64,000 nt of DNA from Nocardia tenerifensis NBRC 101015 (GCF_000308715.1 NZ_BAGH01000614.1:1-64000); one strand, 5' to 3'; positions 1 to 8,291 are shown, numbered from the stretch's first letter. A program made the numbers and translations. The notes: generated by a model from the letters alone, not told the origin.

Positions 1-2317
1 CCTGCTGGCGTTGGATATTGGCCTCGAACTGCCGTTTGCCCGCCGAATACTGCTTGGGCCAACCGATTTCGGTGTAGCCGATCCGGGCGGCCTCGGTGAG
101 GGTCCAGGACGGGTTCGCCAGGTGCGGGCGGGCGATGGCGCACAGGTCGGCCCGGCCCGCGGCCACGATGCTGTTCACGTGGTCGGCCTCGGAGATCGCG
201 CCGACGGCGATCGTGGCGATCCCGGCCTCCTGGCGCACCCGGTCGGCGAACGGCGTCTGCCACATGCGCCCGAAGGTCGGTTGCTCCAGCTTGGTCACCT
301 GGCCCGACGAACAGTCGATCAGATCGGCGCCCGCCTGCTTGAACCACCGGGCGATCTCGACGGCGTCGACCGGCGTGATGCCGCCCTCCGCCCAGTCGTG
401 CGCCGAGATACGCACCGACATAGGGAGTTCCGCGGGCCACGCCGCCCGCACCGCCGCGAAAACCTCGAGCGGGTAACGCAATCGGTTCGGCAGCGACCCG
501 CCGTACTCGTCCGTGCGCCGGTTGGTCAGCGGGGAGATGAAGCTGGACAGCAGATAGCCGTGCGCGCAATGCAGTTCGAGCCAGTCGAAGCCCGCCTCGG
601 CCGCACGGTGGGTGGCGGCGACGAACTGGGCGGTCACACCGTCCATGTCGGCGCGGGTCATCGCCCGCGACCACTGGCTCTGCCCGTCGAGGTACTGCTG
701 CGGCGAGGCGGAGATCAACGGCCAGTTTGGTTCGTCGTCGTCGGCGGTGAGCGGTTGGTCGATGCCGTCCCACATACGCCGGGTGGACCCCTTCGCGCCC
801 GAATGTCCAAGCTGCATGCCGATTTTCGCGTCGGTGTTCGCGTGCACCCAGTCGGCGATGCGCTGCCAGGCCCGCTGTTGCTCGTCGGTGTAGAGGCCGG
901 GGCAGCCCGGCGTGATCCGGCCCGTCGCGCTCACACAGGTCATCTCGGCGAACACCAGCCCGGCGCCGCCCTGCGCGCGAGCGCCGAGGTGCACCAGGTG
1001 GAAGTCGCCGGGCACCCCGTCGACGGCCGAGTACTGGGCCATGGGGGAGACGATGACCCGGTTCTTCAGCGTCACCGAGCGGACCGTGTACGGCGTGAAC
1101 ATCGGTGGGACGGAAGGCTCTTCGGCGGAGCGCGCCATGCCGGCCCGCGCGTCGAACCAGCGTTCGTAGTTCTCCAGCCAGGTTTTGTCGCGCAGGCGCA
1201 GATTCTCGTGGCTGATCCGCTGGCTGCGGGTGAGCATGGAGTACATGAACTGCTCGGGTTCGAGCTGGTCGCAGTATCTTTCGCCGCACACCTCGAACCA
1301 CTCCATGGCGTTCCACGCCGCGTTCTGGAGTCGCAGCGCGTCGATCGACCGGATCTCCTGGTAGTGCGTGAGCACGTCGGGCAGGTCCGCGGGTGTGTCG
1401 CCGTGCTCGCCCAATTGGCGCACCAGCTCGATGGCGTCCTCCAGGGCCAGCTTGGTGCCGGAGCCGATGGCGAAGTGCGCGGTGTGCACGGCGTCGCCCA
1501 TCAGCACGACGTGGCTGTTGCCGTTGTGCAGCCACCAGCGCTCGCATTTGACCCGCTGGAAGTTCTGCCAGCCCGACCCCGGTAGGTGGCGCGAGTTCGT
1601 CATGAGCTTCGCGCCGCGCAGGTTGTCGGCGAACACCCGCTCGCAGAACGCCACCGACTCGTCCGGCGTGGCCTGGTCGAGTCCGTGTGCCCGCCAGACG
1701 TTTTCGGGGGCCTCGACGATGAAGGTGCTGGTGTTGTCGTCGAACTTGTAGATATGCGCCTGCAGCCAGCCGTGTTCGGTCTCGACGAAATCGAAGGTGA
1801 AGGCGTCGTAGAGCTTTTCGGTGCCCAGCCAGATGTAGCGGTTCGGGCGCGTCACCAGGTCGGGCGCGAACACGTCGCGGTGGCGGCCCCGGATCTTCGA
1901 GGAGATGCCGTCGGCGGCGACGATCAGATCCGCGTCCGGGAACTCCAGCTCGGAGGCGACCTCGCGGTCGAACTCCAGCCGCACCCCGACCTCCTCGCAG
2001 CGCGCCTGCAGGATGTTCAGCAGCTTCTTGCGGCCGATGCCGACGAAACCGTGCCCGCCCGAACGCAGTACGCGGCCCTTGAAGCGCAGTTCGATGTCGT
2101 CCCAGTGGTTGAAGGCCGACTCGATCCGGTCCGCGGTGGCGCGATCCCACACGCGCATCGTCTCCATGGTGGCGTCGGAGAAGACCACGCCCCAGCCGAA
2201 AGTGTCGTAGGGGCGGTTGCGTTCGACCACGGTCACCTCGTGGTCGGCGTTGAGCTGCTTCATCAGCAACCCGAAGTACAGTCCGGCGGGTCCGCCGCCG
2301 ATGCACACGACCTTCAT
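1..2317 (-). CDS. Bifunctional salicylyl-CoA 5-hydroxylase-type monooxygenase / old-yellow-enzyme reductase (3' end cut by window)
   Basis: The reading frame is open from the ATG at 2317 to the left edge (772 codons), so the stop lies outside the window. The N-terminal half (about residues 1-370) is a FAD aromatic hydroxylase with the dinucleotide motif IGGGPAGLYFG and a GD motif in VLMGDAVHTAHF. From about residue 395 a second domain begins (FTPYTVRSVTLKNRVIVSPM), which is an old yellow enzyme barrel with the HxGxxG-like stretch LGHSGAKGSTRR. This fusion is known from actinobacterial salicylyl-CoA 5-hydroxylases and from 2-aminobenzoyl-CoA monooxygenase/reductase; family length is about 780, so little is missing. 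Which CoA thioester is used cannot be told here; ligase and thioesterase partners would lie to the left. A large palindrome sits just upstream. Confidence 0.85.
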   Translation of the reverse strand, partial: MKVVCIGGGPAGLYFGLLMKQLNADHEVTVVERNRPYDTFGWGVVFSDATMETMRVWDRATADRIESAFNHWDDIELRFKGRVLRSGGHGFVGIGRKKLLNILQARCEEVGVRLEFDREVASELEFPDADLIVAADGISSKIRGRHRDVFAPDLVTRPNRYIWLGTEKLYDAFTFDFVETEHGWLQAHIYKFDDNTSTFIVEAPENVWRAHGLDQATPDESVAFCERVFADNLRGAKLMTNSRHLPGSGWQNFQRVKCERWWLHNGNSHVVLMGDAVHTAHFAIGSGTKLALEDAIELVRQLGEHGDTPADLPDVLTHYQEIRSIDALRLQNAAWNAMEWFEVCGERYCDQLEPEQFMYSMLTRSQRISHENLRLRDKTWLENYERWFDARAGMARSAEEPSVPPMFTPYTVRSVTLKNRVIVSPMAQYSAVDGVPGDFHLVHLGARAQGGAGLVFAEMTCVSATGRITPGCPGLYTDEQQRAWQRIADWVHANTDAKIGMQLGHSGAKGSTRRMWDGIDQPLTADDDEPNWPLISASPQQYLDGQSQWSRAMTRADMDGVTAQFVAATHRAAEAGFDWLELHCAHGYLLSSFISPLTNRRTDEYGGSLPNRLRYPLEVFAAVRAAWPAELPMSVRISAHDWAEGGITPVDAVEIARWFKQAGADLIDCSSGQVTKLEQPTFGRMWQTPFADRVRQEAGIATIAVGAISEADHVNSIVAAGRADLCAIARPHLANPSWTLTEAARIGYTEIGWPKQYSAGKRQFEANIQRQQ

Positions 2318-2340
2318 GCGCTCTCCTCAGTCGCGGTACG

Positions 2341-2378
2341 AAGTACTTTACATCTAAAGCTTTAGATCTGAAGTACTT
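2341..2378. promoter_or_regulatory. 38-bp near-perfect palindromic operator upstream of the bifunctional hydroxylase
   Basis: A perfect 16-bp palindrome ATCTAAAGCTTTAGAT (2352-2367) is flanked symmetrically by two copies of AAGTACTT (2341-2348 and 2371-2378), each centred exactly 15 bp from the middle. Only two base pairs of the 38-bp element break symmetry. It starts 24 bp upstream of the ATG at 2317, where a repressor would block transcription. The regulator is probably a MarR- or TetR-type protein encoded outside the window (inference). Confidence 0.7.
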
Positions 2379-2400
2379 TCGCCGGATCGAGGAGGGCGGG

Positions 2401-3249
2401 CTACTTGCCGGCCGCGCGGTTCAACTCGTCGCGGAATTCGTCCTCCGACGCGCCGAGCCGCCAGTACCCGCGAAACGTCACGTCCCCCTTAGGGATACGT
2501 CGTTCATTCACCAGGTGGCGGCGCAGCGCGCGCACGACACCCGACTCGCCCGCGATCCACGCGTACGGCCGCCCGTGCGGCAACGCGGCGTCTTCGATCG
2601 CCGCGAGGATCCGCCCGCGCTCGCGATCGCCGTGCACCAGCCAGGTGATCTCGGCGTCGGCCATGGTGTTCAGCTCGCGGCGATCGGCCTTGTGCGGCAC
2701 CTCGATCCAGACCTTGGCGACCGTGCCCGCGGGCAGCGACTCGAGAATGCTCTCCGCGGCGGGCAAGGCCGTCTCGTCGGCGGCGATGAGCACGCACCCG
2801 GCGTCGTCCGGCGGGCGGAAGGAGACGCTGCGATTGTCGCCGTCGGACGGTCCGAGGATGGTCACCCGATCGCCCGGCCGCGCCCGCGCCGCCCACCGCG
2901 CGGCCGGGCCGCCGTCGGCATGGCTGACGAAATCTATGTCCAGCTCATGGGTTTCGGGCCGGTGCTCACGCGCGGTGTACGCGCGCATCACGGCCCGCAC
3001 GGCCGGATCGACGGCCCGCCACTCGGCGAACCAGTCCGCCCCGGCGTCGACCGGCACCACCGGCCGCGACTGACCGGGGTGCGGCAAGAACAGCGACAGA
3101 CTCTGATCGCGTCCGCCGCTGGCGAATCCGGCCAGCGCGGGGCCGCCGAAGACGACCCGGAGCTGAGAGTGGCTGAGCGGCTGGGTCCGTAGGACGGGCA
3201 CGTTCTCGAAGAAGCGAAAAGGCTGGGCGCGCATGCTGACTCCGCTCAC
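2401..3249 (-). CDS. Siderophore-interacting FAD-binding ferric reductase (SIP family)
   Basis: Predicted 282 residues from the GTG at 3249; an ATG at 3234 (MRAQPFRFF) is an alternative start. The N-terminal half is an FAD-binding barrel in the style of ViuB/YqjH proteins, with the FVSHADGGPAARWA segment and the following GDRVTILGPSDG loop. The C-terminal half is the NAD(P)H-binding SIP domain, ending in the conserved YAWIAGESGVVRALRRHL and GYWRLG. The family reduces ferric iron in imported siderophores in the cytosol. The gene overlaps the upstream binding-protein gene by a GTGA (3246-3249), so the two are translationally coupled and presumably share the iron box at 4291. Confidence 0.9.
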   Translation of the reverse strand: MSGVSMRAQPFRFFENVPVLRTQPLSHSQLRVVFGGPALAGFASGGRDQSLSLFLPHPGQSRPVVPVDAGADWFAEWRAVDPAVRAVMRAYTAREHRPETHELDIDFVSHADGGPAARWAARARPGDRVTILGPSDGDNRSVSFRPPDDAGCVLIAADETALPAAESILESLPAGTVAKVWIEVPHKADRRELNTMADAEITWLVHGDRERGRILAAIEDAALPHGRPYAWIAGESGVVRALRRHLVNERRIPKGDVTFRGYWRLGASEDEFRDELNRAAGK

Positions 3250-4271
3250 GTGACTTTAGTGGATCGTCGGAGGTTCGCGGCCAGATCCTCGAGCAGCGGC
3301 GCGGTCCCAGCGTGGGAGAACCGGTAGATCGGCTGCCATCCGCCGATCTGGTTGGCGCGCACCGCCGCAAGGCCGCGCCAGACCGGGTTCGCGGTGAGCG
3401 CCTCCGGCGACAGGCCGGTGGATCGGCGATCGAGCAGGATCAGGTCGGCCGGGTACCTGTCGGTGTGCTCCCAGCTCAACTCCTCGAAGAAGCCGTCGCC
3501 GCCCACGTGCTCCGGCCGGACCATCCGCACGCCCAGTTCCTCGAAGAAGCTCAGGTCGGCAGCGGCTTTCGGGTCGGACACGTAGAAGATGCCCGGTGCG
3601 GCGGAGGCGGCCAGCACGCGCAGGCCCGGACGCTGCGCGGCCGCGTCGCGCACGGCTTGCGCCGCCGCGTCGAACCGAGCCTTCGCCGCAACAGCCTTGG
3701 GCGCGCTGAGATCCGCGCCGAGCGCGCGAGCCAGCTCGGCGTAGCGGGCGATGGTCTCCGGCAAGGTGCGGTGCGCGACCCGCACGGCCGCCACATTCGG
3801 GTTGACCGTCAGAATCTTCGCCTTGCTGCCCTCCGGGACGTACCAGAGTTGGTCCGGCACATACATATCCGTGACGAGCAGATCGGGTTCGAGTGCCGCG
3901 TACTTCTCGACGTCGAACTCGCCCCAGTTGTTGCCGAGGACGGTCAGCTTGCCGAGGTCTAGCTCGCCCGTGAGCGGGGCCAATTCGTCGGCGGCCGTGC
4001 GAGTTTCGCCGAACACGCCGACGATGCGGTCCTGCAGGCCGAAGTCCGCCAGCATCGCGGCGGCGCCGACGAACGCGACGATCCGGGACGGGGTGTCCTT
4101 CGTGTGGACGGTGCTGCCCCGGTCGTCGGTGAACGACCACCCGCCCGGCCCGGTGAACGGGTCGTCGTCGGGCCGCCCGCCGCACGCGGTGGCGAGGGCG
4201 CCGAGCCCGACCATGCCCGCGGTCGCGAGCAGGCGACGGCGCGAGAGCTGGATTGTGTCCATGGCGGCCAT
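3246..4271 (-). CDS. Iron-siderophore ABC transporter substrate-binding lipoprotein (FecB/FepB type)
   Basis: The N-terminus has a twin-arginine-like motif (SRRRLLATAG), a hydrophobic stretch and a lipobox-type LATAC, so it should be an exported lipoprotein. The mature part is a class III periplasmic binding protein: IVAFVGAAAMLADFGLQDRIVGVFG, ALEPDLLVTDMY and a C-terminal EDLAANL helix. I place the start at the ATG at 4271 (MAAMDTIQLS; 341 residues) rather than the upstream in-frame codon at 4298, because the latter lies inside the predicted IdeR box; 4262 is also possible. No permease or ATPase gene is adjacent, so the membrane components must be supplied from elsewhere. It is co-transcribed with the SIP reductase. 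Confidence 0.85.
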   Translation of the reverse strand: MAAMDTIQLSRRRLLATAGMVGLGALATACGGRPDDDPFTGPGGWSFTDDRGSTVHTKDTPSRIVAFVGAAAMLADFGLQDRIVGVFGETRTAADELAPLTGELDLGKLTVLGNNWGEFDVEKYAALEPDLLVTDMYVPDQLWYVPEGSKAKILTVNPNVAAVRVAHRTLPETIARYAELARALGADLSAPKAVAAKARFDAAAQAVRDAAAQRPGLRVLAASAAPGIFYVSDPKAAADLSFFEELGVRMVRPEHVGGDGFFEELSWEHTDRYPADLILLDRRSTGLSPEALTANPVWRGLAAVRANQIGGWQPIYRFSHAGTAPLLEDLAANLRRSTKVT

Positions 4272-4290
4272 TAGAACGACTGGCCCCCAG

Positions 4291-4309
4291 TTAGGCAAGC
4301 CTCACCTAC
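4291..4309. promoter_or_regulatory. IdeR/DmdR1-type iron box
   Basis: TTAGGCAAGCCTCACCTAC matches the known actinobacterial IdeR consensus TTAGGTTAGGCTAACCTAA at 14 of 19 positions, including the TTAGG and CCTA ends. It lies 20 bp upstream of the chosen start of the siderophore-binding protein, so iron-dependent repression of this two-gene unit is expected. Confidence 0.75.
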
Positions 4310-4331
4310 ATGAGGTTGGTCACCCGCGCGC

Positions 4332-4976
4332 TCAATAAAGCAGGTTCGCGCCGAAATCGGGGATCGCCCCGGCGTCGATCAGCCGCCGCCATTCGTCGAG
4401 CCGGCCGCCGTGTAGCTCCCAGAACTGCCGGCACAACTCGAAATAGGCGAGGACGACGTGGCGCTCGCCCTTCTCCAGAAGATCCTTCGCCAAACTCATG
4501 TTCGGGCCGAACGAATTCATTTGCGGGGAGCCGGGACTCGCGCCCGCCGCGAGTAAGTAACCCTTGGCGTCGTCGATGCGTCCGGCACGCAACGCGATGC
4601 GCCCGAGGACCATATTCGCGTCGTGGACGGCGTTGCCATAATTCCAATTGCCCTCGTACTGCGGAGTGATAGCCATCAGCTCCTGGGCATAGGCGCGTGC
4701 CTTGCGGATTTCACCGGCGTTGAAGCAGTCCTTGGCCAGCTCGCGCAAGTCATAGAATCTGTCTTCGGCCTCCTCCCGCGTCAACGGCCGTGCCGGCGGG
4801 GCCGGGACGTCGGACCGCGTCAGGCGGGATAAGACGACCCGGACGACCGCCCCGACCGCCAGCGCGGTCACCGCGAGCAGCCCGGCTATCCGGGGTGGCG
4901 CGGGCCAGACGGAATTGTGCTGCTTTATCCGCGGCCGGTCGCTCGCCGCCGAACGGGTGGTCGTTTGCTCTGTCAT
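4332..4976 (-). CDS. Membrane-anchored TPR-like protein of unknown function
   Basis: The 214-residue protein has a short polar N-terminus, one hydrophobic segment (IAGLLAVTALAVGAVVRVVL, about residues 29-48), then a helical cytosolic or exported domain. The helical part contains two TPR-like units around RFYDLRELAKDCFNAGEIRKA and ANMVLGRIALRAGRIDDAKG, which suggests a scaffolding role. No catalytic motif is evident. The start codon at 4976 overlaps the stop of a possible upstream small ORF (ATGA). I do not recognise a named family. Confidence 0.65.
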   Translation of the reverse strand: MTEQTTTRSAASDRPRIKQHNSVWPAPPRIAGLLAVTALAVGAVVRVVLSRLTRSDVPAPPARPLTREEAEDRFYDLRELAKDCFNAGEIRKARAYAQELMAITPQYEGNWNYGNAVHDANMVLGRIALRAGRIDDAKGYLLAAGASPGSPQMNSFGPNMSLAKDLLEKGERHVVLAYFELCRQFWELHGGRLDEWRRLIDAGAIPDFGANLLY

Positions 4977-5272
4977 TGCGGTCTAACCTCGTTGAACACG
5001 GTTCCCGGTCCGCTCGTTCGGACCACTGGGCTCATCGACAGTTTCGCGCGCCCCGCGACCGACACCCGTAACTTTTCGATCATTTCGCTGATCAACCGTC
5101 CAGCGGACGAATCGAACTGTACCGCTTTCACGCCGACGGCGTCTGCTGTCCAACAACTTTCCCGTTTCCGAGACAGACCGGGATCGAATGCGTCTGGATC
5201 TGACCACAATTCGTCCACCGGTCGGGTTGTGCACCTGTTGAAACGTGCCGGTTGGTAGGCATCGACGATCAT
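4973..5272 (-). CDS. Possible small hypothetical protein coupled to the TPR-like gene
   Basis: A 99-codon frame starts at the ATG at 5272 (MIVDAYQPARFNRC) and ends in a TGA that overlaps the ATG of the TPR-like gene, the arrangement seen at true coupled genes in this window. Third-position GC is clearly lower than in surrounding genes and no family is recognised, so it may be chance. The same frame extends upstream to 5518 without a better start. Treat as tentative. Confidence 0.3.
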   Translation of the reverse strand: MIVDAYQPARFNRCTTRPVDELWSDPDAFDPGLSRKRESCWTADAVGVKAVQFDSSAGRLISEMIEKLRVSVAGRAKLSMSPVVRTSGPGTVFNEVRPQ

Positions 5273-5594
5273 GGAGACCGGATTCGCGGCGTCGGCCAGA
5301 CGACCGGCCCGATCGGCATGACTCGCATAGTCCTTGCGCGCCAACGCGCCCACCCCGGCTCGCCGAACACCATGGTCTCTCGCGCCGGGCCCCACGCTCG
5401 CCGTGCAGGTCGAGGCGGTCTCCGTCATTTCGTGCGCACCCATGGCGTCACATCGAACGGTCAATGGACGCCGGACAACCGGCGCGTGTGACGGGCGCGG
5501 CGATGTGACCTGTGTCATAGGCGAGCGGTGTCACGGAATCGCGCTGCCCGGCATCTGGTGGGGTGACAGTCGAAGGCTTGGACAGGAGTCACCC
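5273..5594. other. Intergenic stretch upstream of the sigma factor gene
   Basis: No convincing gene is seen in this 320-bp stretch; open frames on both strands lack ribosome sites and family resemblance. Its right end carries the candidate sigma-factor promoter listed separately. Confidence 0.5.
5529..5555 (+). promoter_or_regulatory. Candidate autoregulated ECF41-type promoter
   Basis: TGTCACG (5529-5535) followed after 16 bp by CATC (5552-5555) resembles the TGTCACA / CGTC promoter architecture known for ECF41 sigma factors. It lies 40 bp upstream of the sigma gene start, so autoregulation is plausible. The -10 match is imperfect. Confidence 0.4.
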
Positions 5595-6512
5595 ATGGCA
5601 GGTACGTCGAAGACGGCAGCGGACGGTAACGGTCACGATCCCGCGACGGCGGTGTTCATCACCCATCGCAACCTGCTGTTCACCGTCGCCTACGAGATGC
5701 TGGGCTCGGCCGCCGACGCCGAGGACGTGCTCCAGGAAACCTGGTTGCGTTGGGCCGGCGTCGATCTCGGCACGATCCGCGACCAACGCTCCTACCTGGT
5801 CCGGATCGCCACCCGCCAGGCGCTCGGCCGGCTGCGCACGCTCGGCCGTCGCAAGGAGTCCTATGTCGGCTCGTGGCTGCCCGAGCCCCTGCTCACCGCG
5901 CCTGATGTGGCCGAGGACGTGGAGCTGGCGGAGAGCGTCTCGATGGCGATGATGCTGGTGCTCGAGACGCTCGCGCCGACCGAGCGGGCGGTGTTCGTGC
6001 TGCGCGAGGTCTTCGATCTGTCCTACGAGGAGATCGCCGAGGCCGTCGGCAAGAGTCAGGCCGCGGTGCGCCAGATCATCCATCGGGCCCGCGCGCACGT
6101 CTCCGCGCGCAGGCCGCGCGGGGTCGTCTCGCAGACCGAGACGAGGGACGCGCTCGCCGCGTTTCAGCACGCGCTGGAGACGGGGGAGATGGGGCACCTG
6201 CTCGACATCCTCGCGCCCGACGTCGTTTTCCTCGGCGACGGAGGCGGGGTCAAGCAGGCCATTCTGCATCCCGTCCACGGCGCCGACGAGGTCGCTCGCT
6301 TGCTCGCCGGCGGCTTCGAACGGATTCGCGCGACGATGACGGTGGAGGCGGCGCTGGTCAACGGCGCGCCCGCGCTGGTGTTCCGGCTCGACGGCGAGGT
6401 CGACACCGTCATCGCGCTGCACGTCGACGACGGCCTCATCGCCGGTCTCTACTCCGTGCGCAATCCGGCGAAGCTGTCGCATATGGAGCACGCGACCACC
6501 CTGCGCCGCTGA
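5595..6512 (+). CDS. ECF41-family (SigJ-like) RNA polymerase sigma factor with SnoaL-like C-terminal domain
   Basis: Start chosen at ATG 5595, preceded by AGGAG at 5584-5588; product 305 residues. Region sigma-2 is visible as AYEMLGSAADAEDVLQETWLRW, and region sigma-4 as LAPTERAVFVLREVFDLSYEEIAEAVGKS with the helix-turn-helix QAAVRQIIHRARAHV. The last about 110 residues (ALAAFQHALETGEMGHLLDI to HVDDGLIAGLYSVRNPAKL) form a SnoaL-like domain, which in this family modulates sigma activity in place of an anti-sigma factor. ECF41 genes usually sit beside a small carboxymuconolactone decarboxylase or oxidoreductase target; here the nearest downstream genes are a DUF385 enzyme (opposite strand) and an Acg nitroreductase. 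Confidence 0.88.
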   Translation: MAGTSKTAADGNGHDPATAVFITHRNLLFTVAYEMLGSAADAEDVLQETWLRWAGVDLGTIRDQRSYLVRIATRQALGRLRTLGRRKESYVGSWLPEPLLTAPDVAEDVELAESVSMAMMLVLETLAPTERAVFVLREVFDLSYEEIAEAVGKSQAAVRQIIHRARAHVSARRPRGVVSQTETRDALAAFQHALETGEMGHLLDILAPDVVFLGDGGGVKQAILHPVHGADEVARLLAGGFERIRATMTVEAALVNGAPALVFRLDGEVDTVIALHVDDGLIAGLYSVRNPAKLSHMEHATTLRR

Positions 6513-6563
6513 TCGCCCATGATCGGCGGTGGCGAAAACCTCAGGCCGAGGTGGCGGTGATCA

Positions 6564-7025
6564 TCAACGGGCGTCGACGCACAGGCGGACCATCGGCAGA
6601 TTGTGCACGGGCGTGCCCGTGGCCTTTTCTATGGTGGCACGCAATCGGTGCCACGCCTTCGGGTGCTCGCGCACGTAGTGCTCGAGGGCGGCGGCGGACT
6701 CCTGCTCGGTCATCGGGGTCGCGGTGGCGGGCGCGGAGCGCAGGGTTCCGATGGAGACTCGGACTTTGGCATCGGCCAGGACGTTGCGATACCACTGCGC
6801 CTTGCTGCCGAACCCGGACACGACCACGAACTCGCCCGAGGCCGGTCGCTGGACGACCTCCAGCACCACGAACCGCGCGGCGCCGCTGCGGCGACCGGTG
6901 TGTTGCAACATCAGCAACCGGGAGCCGAACAGAAATCCGAGACCGGCCCGATAGAGCCGGATCGGCGCCCGAACGAACCATCTGGTCTGTAAAGCGCGTG
7001 CGCCCAGATTAGCGATTGCGGACAT
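6564..7025 (-). CDS. Deazaflavin (F420)-dependent nitroreductase-family oxidoreductase (DUF385, Ddn-like)
   Basis: The 153-residue protein starts at the ATG at 7025 with a clear AAGGAAG ribosome site. Longer frames upstream on this strand are shadows of the Acg gene. The sequence follows the DUF385 pattern: LYRAGLGFLFGSRLLMLQHTGRRSG, then VVLEVVQRPASGEFVVVSGFGSKAQWYRNVLADAKVRV. This is the split-barrel fold that binds F420H2 and reduces quinones or nitro compounds in mycobacteria and Nocardia. It is transcribed divergently from the Acg-type nitroreductase; the 267 bp between them contains the promoters but no operator I can define. Confidence 0.85.
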   Translation of the reverse strand: MSAIANLGARALQTRWFVRAPIRLYRAGLGFLFGSRLLMLQHTGRRSGAARFVVLEVVQRPASGEFVVVSGFGSKAQWYRNVLADAKVRVSIGTLRSAPATATPMTEQESAAALEHYVREHPKAWHRLRATIEKATGTPVHNLPMVRLCVDAR

Positions 7026-7292
7026 TATCTTCCTTCGCGAGACCGGCGGCTCCGTTATTCCCTTCCCGTGTCGGGATCGGGACGCTGTCGATCGTATCCG
7101 GAAATTTCGTCCGTCCGATGGCGGCGATATGGCGGCGAATAGGTCGGGAATCGCCACCACGTGACATATCACTCGATGACAGGCGACGCGTCCTTCGGAA
7201 CACTGGATTGCGGTTTCGATCACGGAACGGCCCTGTTCAAACATGGTGATATGCCACCTGACAATGCCGATCGGAAGGAAGTTCGCGAACTC

Positions 7293-8291
7293 ATGGCACC
7301 GTTGGCGCCGACCACGGATACGCTCAAGATCGCATTGGAGATGGCGGGCCGCGCCCCGTCTATCCACAACACCCAGCCGTGGCGATGGCGAATCCGAGAC
7401 CATGCCGTCGAGCTGTGGGCCGACCCCAGTCGGCACCTCGCCTCTTCCGATCCCACCCAGGGCAAGCTGATCGTCAGCTGCGGCGCCGCGCTGCATCATC
7501 TGCGCGTCGCGCTCGCCGTCCTCGGCTGGTCGGCCCTCGTGACGCACCTGCCCGATCCGGACGAACCGGACCATCTGGCGACCATCGAGTTCGAGCCGCA
7601 CGAGCCGACCCAGGCCGATATCGACCTCGGCGCCGCCCTGCTGCAGCGGCACACCGATCGCCGCGGATTCCGCTCGTGGGAGATCCCGTCCGGGCACATC
7701 AAGACCATTTCGACGCGGGCCGCGAAGTTCGGCGCCGTGGTGCGCCACGTGCCGGACCCGCTGCGGCTGCGGTTGGTGCGCCCCTTCCAGGACGCCGTGC
7801 GCCGCCACGCGGAAGACTCCGAATATCAGCACGAACTCGCCGAGTGGAGCGGGGGCCGCCGCGCCGAGGACGGCGTGCCTGCCGCCAATGTTCCGCAGCC
7901 GCACCAGGTCGACCAGATTCCCGCGCGGGTGTTCGCCGACGCCGAGCTGATCGACGAGCTGGACCAGCCGGACGCCGCCGAGTGGGTGGTGATCTGCACG
8001 CCATACGACGATCGGCGCTCGCAGCTGCGCGCGGGGGAGACCACCAGCGCGCTGCTGCTCGAGGCCACCCGTCTCGGACTGTCCAGCGGCCTGCAGACCG
8101 AGCCGCTCGGCCTGCCCGAACTGCGCGACGACATCCGGTCTGCGGTTCTGTACGACTGCGCCTTCCCGCAGGCGATGATCCGCATCGGCTGGGTGCCTAC
8201 CGGGTCCGCGCCGCTGGCGCCGACACCGCGCCGCCCGGTCGAGTCCATGATCGACGCGTACCCTGTGCAGGACAACCGCCTTCGGGTGTGA
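7293..8291 (+). CDS. Acg-family FMN-binding nitroreductase-like protein (Rv3131 type)
   Basis: The family signature RAPSIHNTQPWRWRI near the N-terminus and ISCGAALHHL-like segment (IVSCGAALHHLRVALAVLGW) match the Acg group of the nitroreductase superfamily, which in M. tuberculosis belongs to the DosR dormancy regulon. I chose the ATG at 7293 (MAPLAPTTDTLKIAL; 332 residues) because an AAGGAAG ribosome site lies 11 bp upstream and the resulting N-terminus has family length. ATG 7251 is in frame but lacks a ribosome site. The gene is paired divergently with the DUF385 enzyme. No DosR box was found in the intergenic region. Confidence 0.82.
   Translation: MAPLAPTTDTLKIALEMAGRAPSIHNTQPWRWRIRDHAVELWADPSRHLASSDPTQGKLIVSCGAALHHLRVALAVLGWSALVTHLPDPDEPDHLATIEFEPHEPTQADIDLGAALLQRHTDRRGFRSWEIPSGHIKTISTRAAKFGAVVRHVPDPLRLRLVRPFQDAVRRHAEDSEYQHELAEWSGGRRAEDGVPAANVPQPHQVDQIPARVFADAELIDELDQPDAAEWVVICTPYDDRRSQLRAGETTSALLLEATRLGLSSGLQTEPLGLPELRDDIRSAVLYDCAFPQAMIRIGWVPTGSAPLAPTPRRPVESMIDAYPVQDNRLRV

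Noticed and set aside
11..2365. Long plus-strand ORFs over the first 2.3 kb
   Set aside because: They are high-GC shadows; the minus strand encodes a full FAD/OYE bifunctional enzyme with clear motifs.
7026..7292. DosR box between the DUF385 and Acg genes
   Set aside because: Acg belongs to the DosR regulon in mycobacteria, but no GGGACTTTNNGNCCC-like palindrome is present.
6564..7904. 446-residue minus-strand ORF covering the DUF385 gene
   Set aside because: Only the part from ATG 7025 is protein-like; the upstream part is antisense to the Acg gene.
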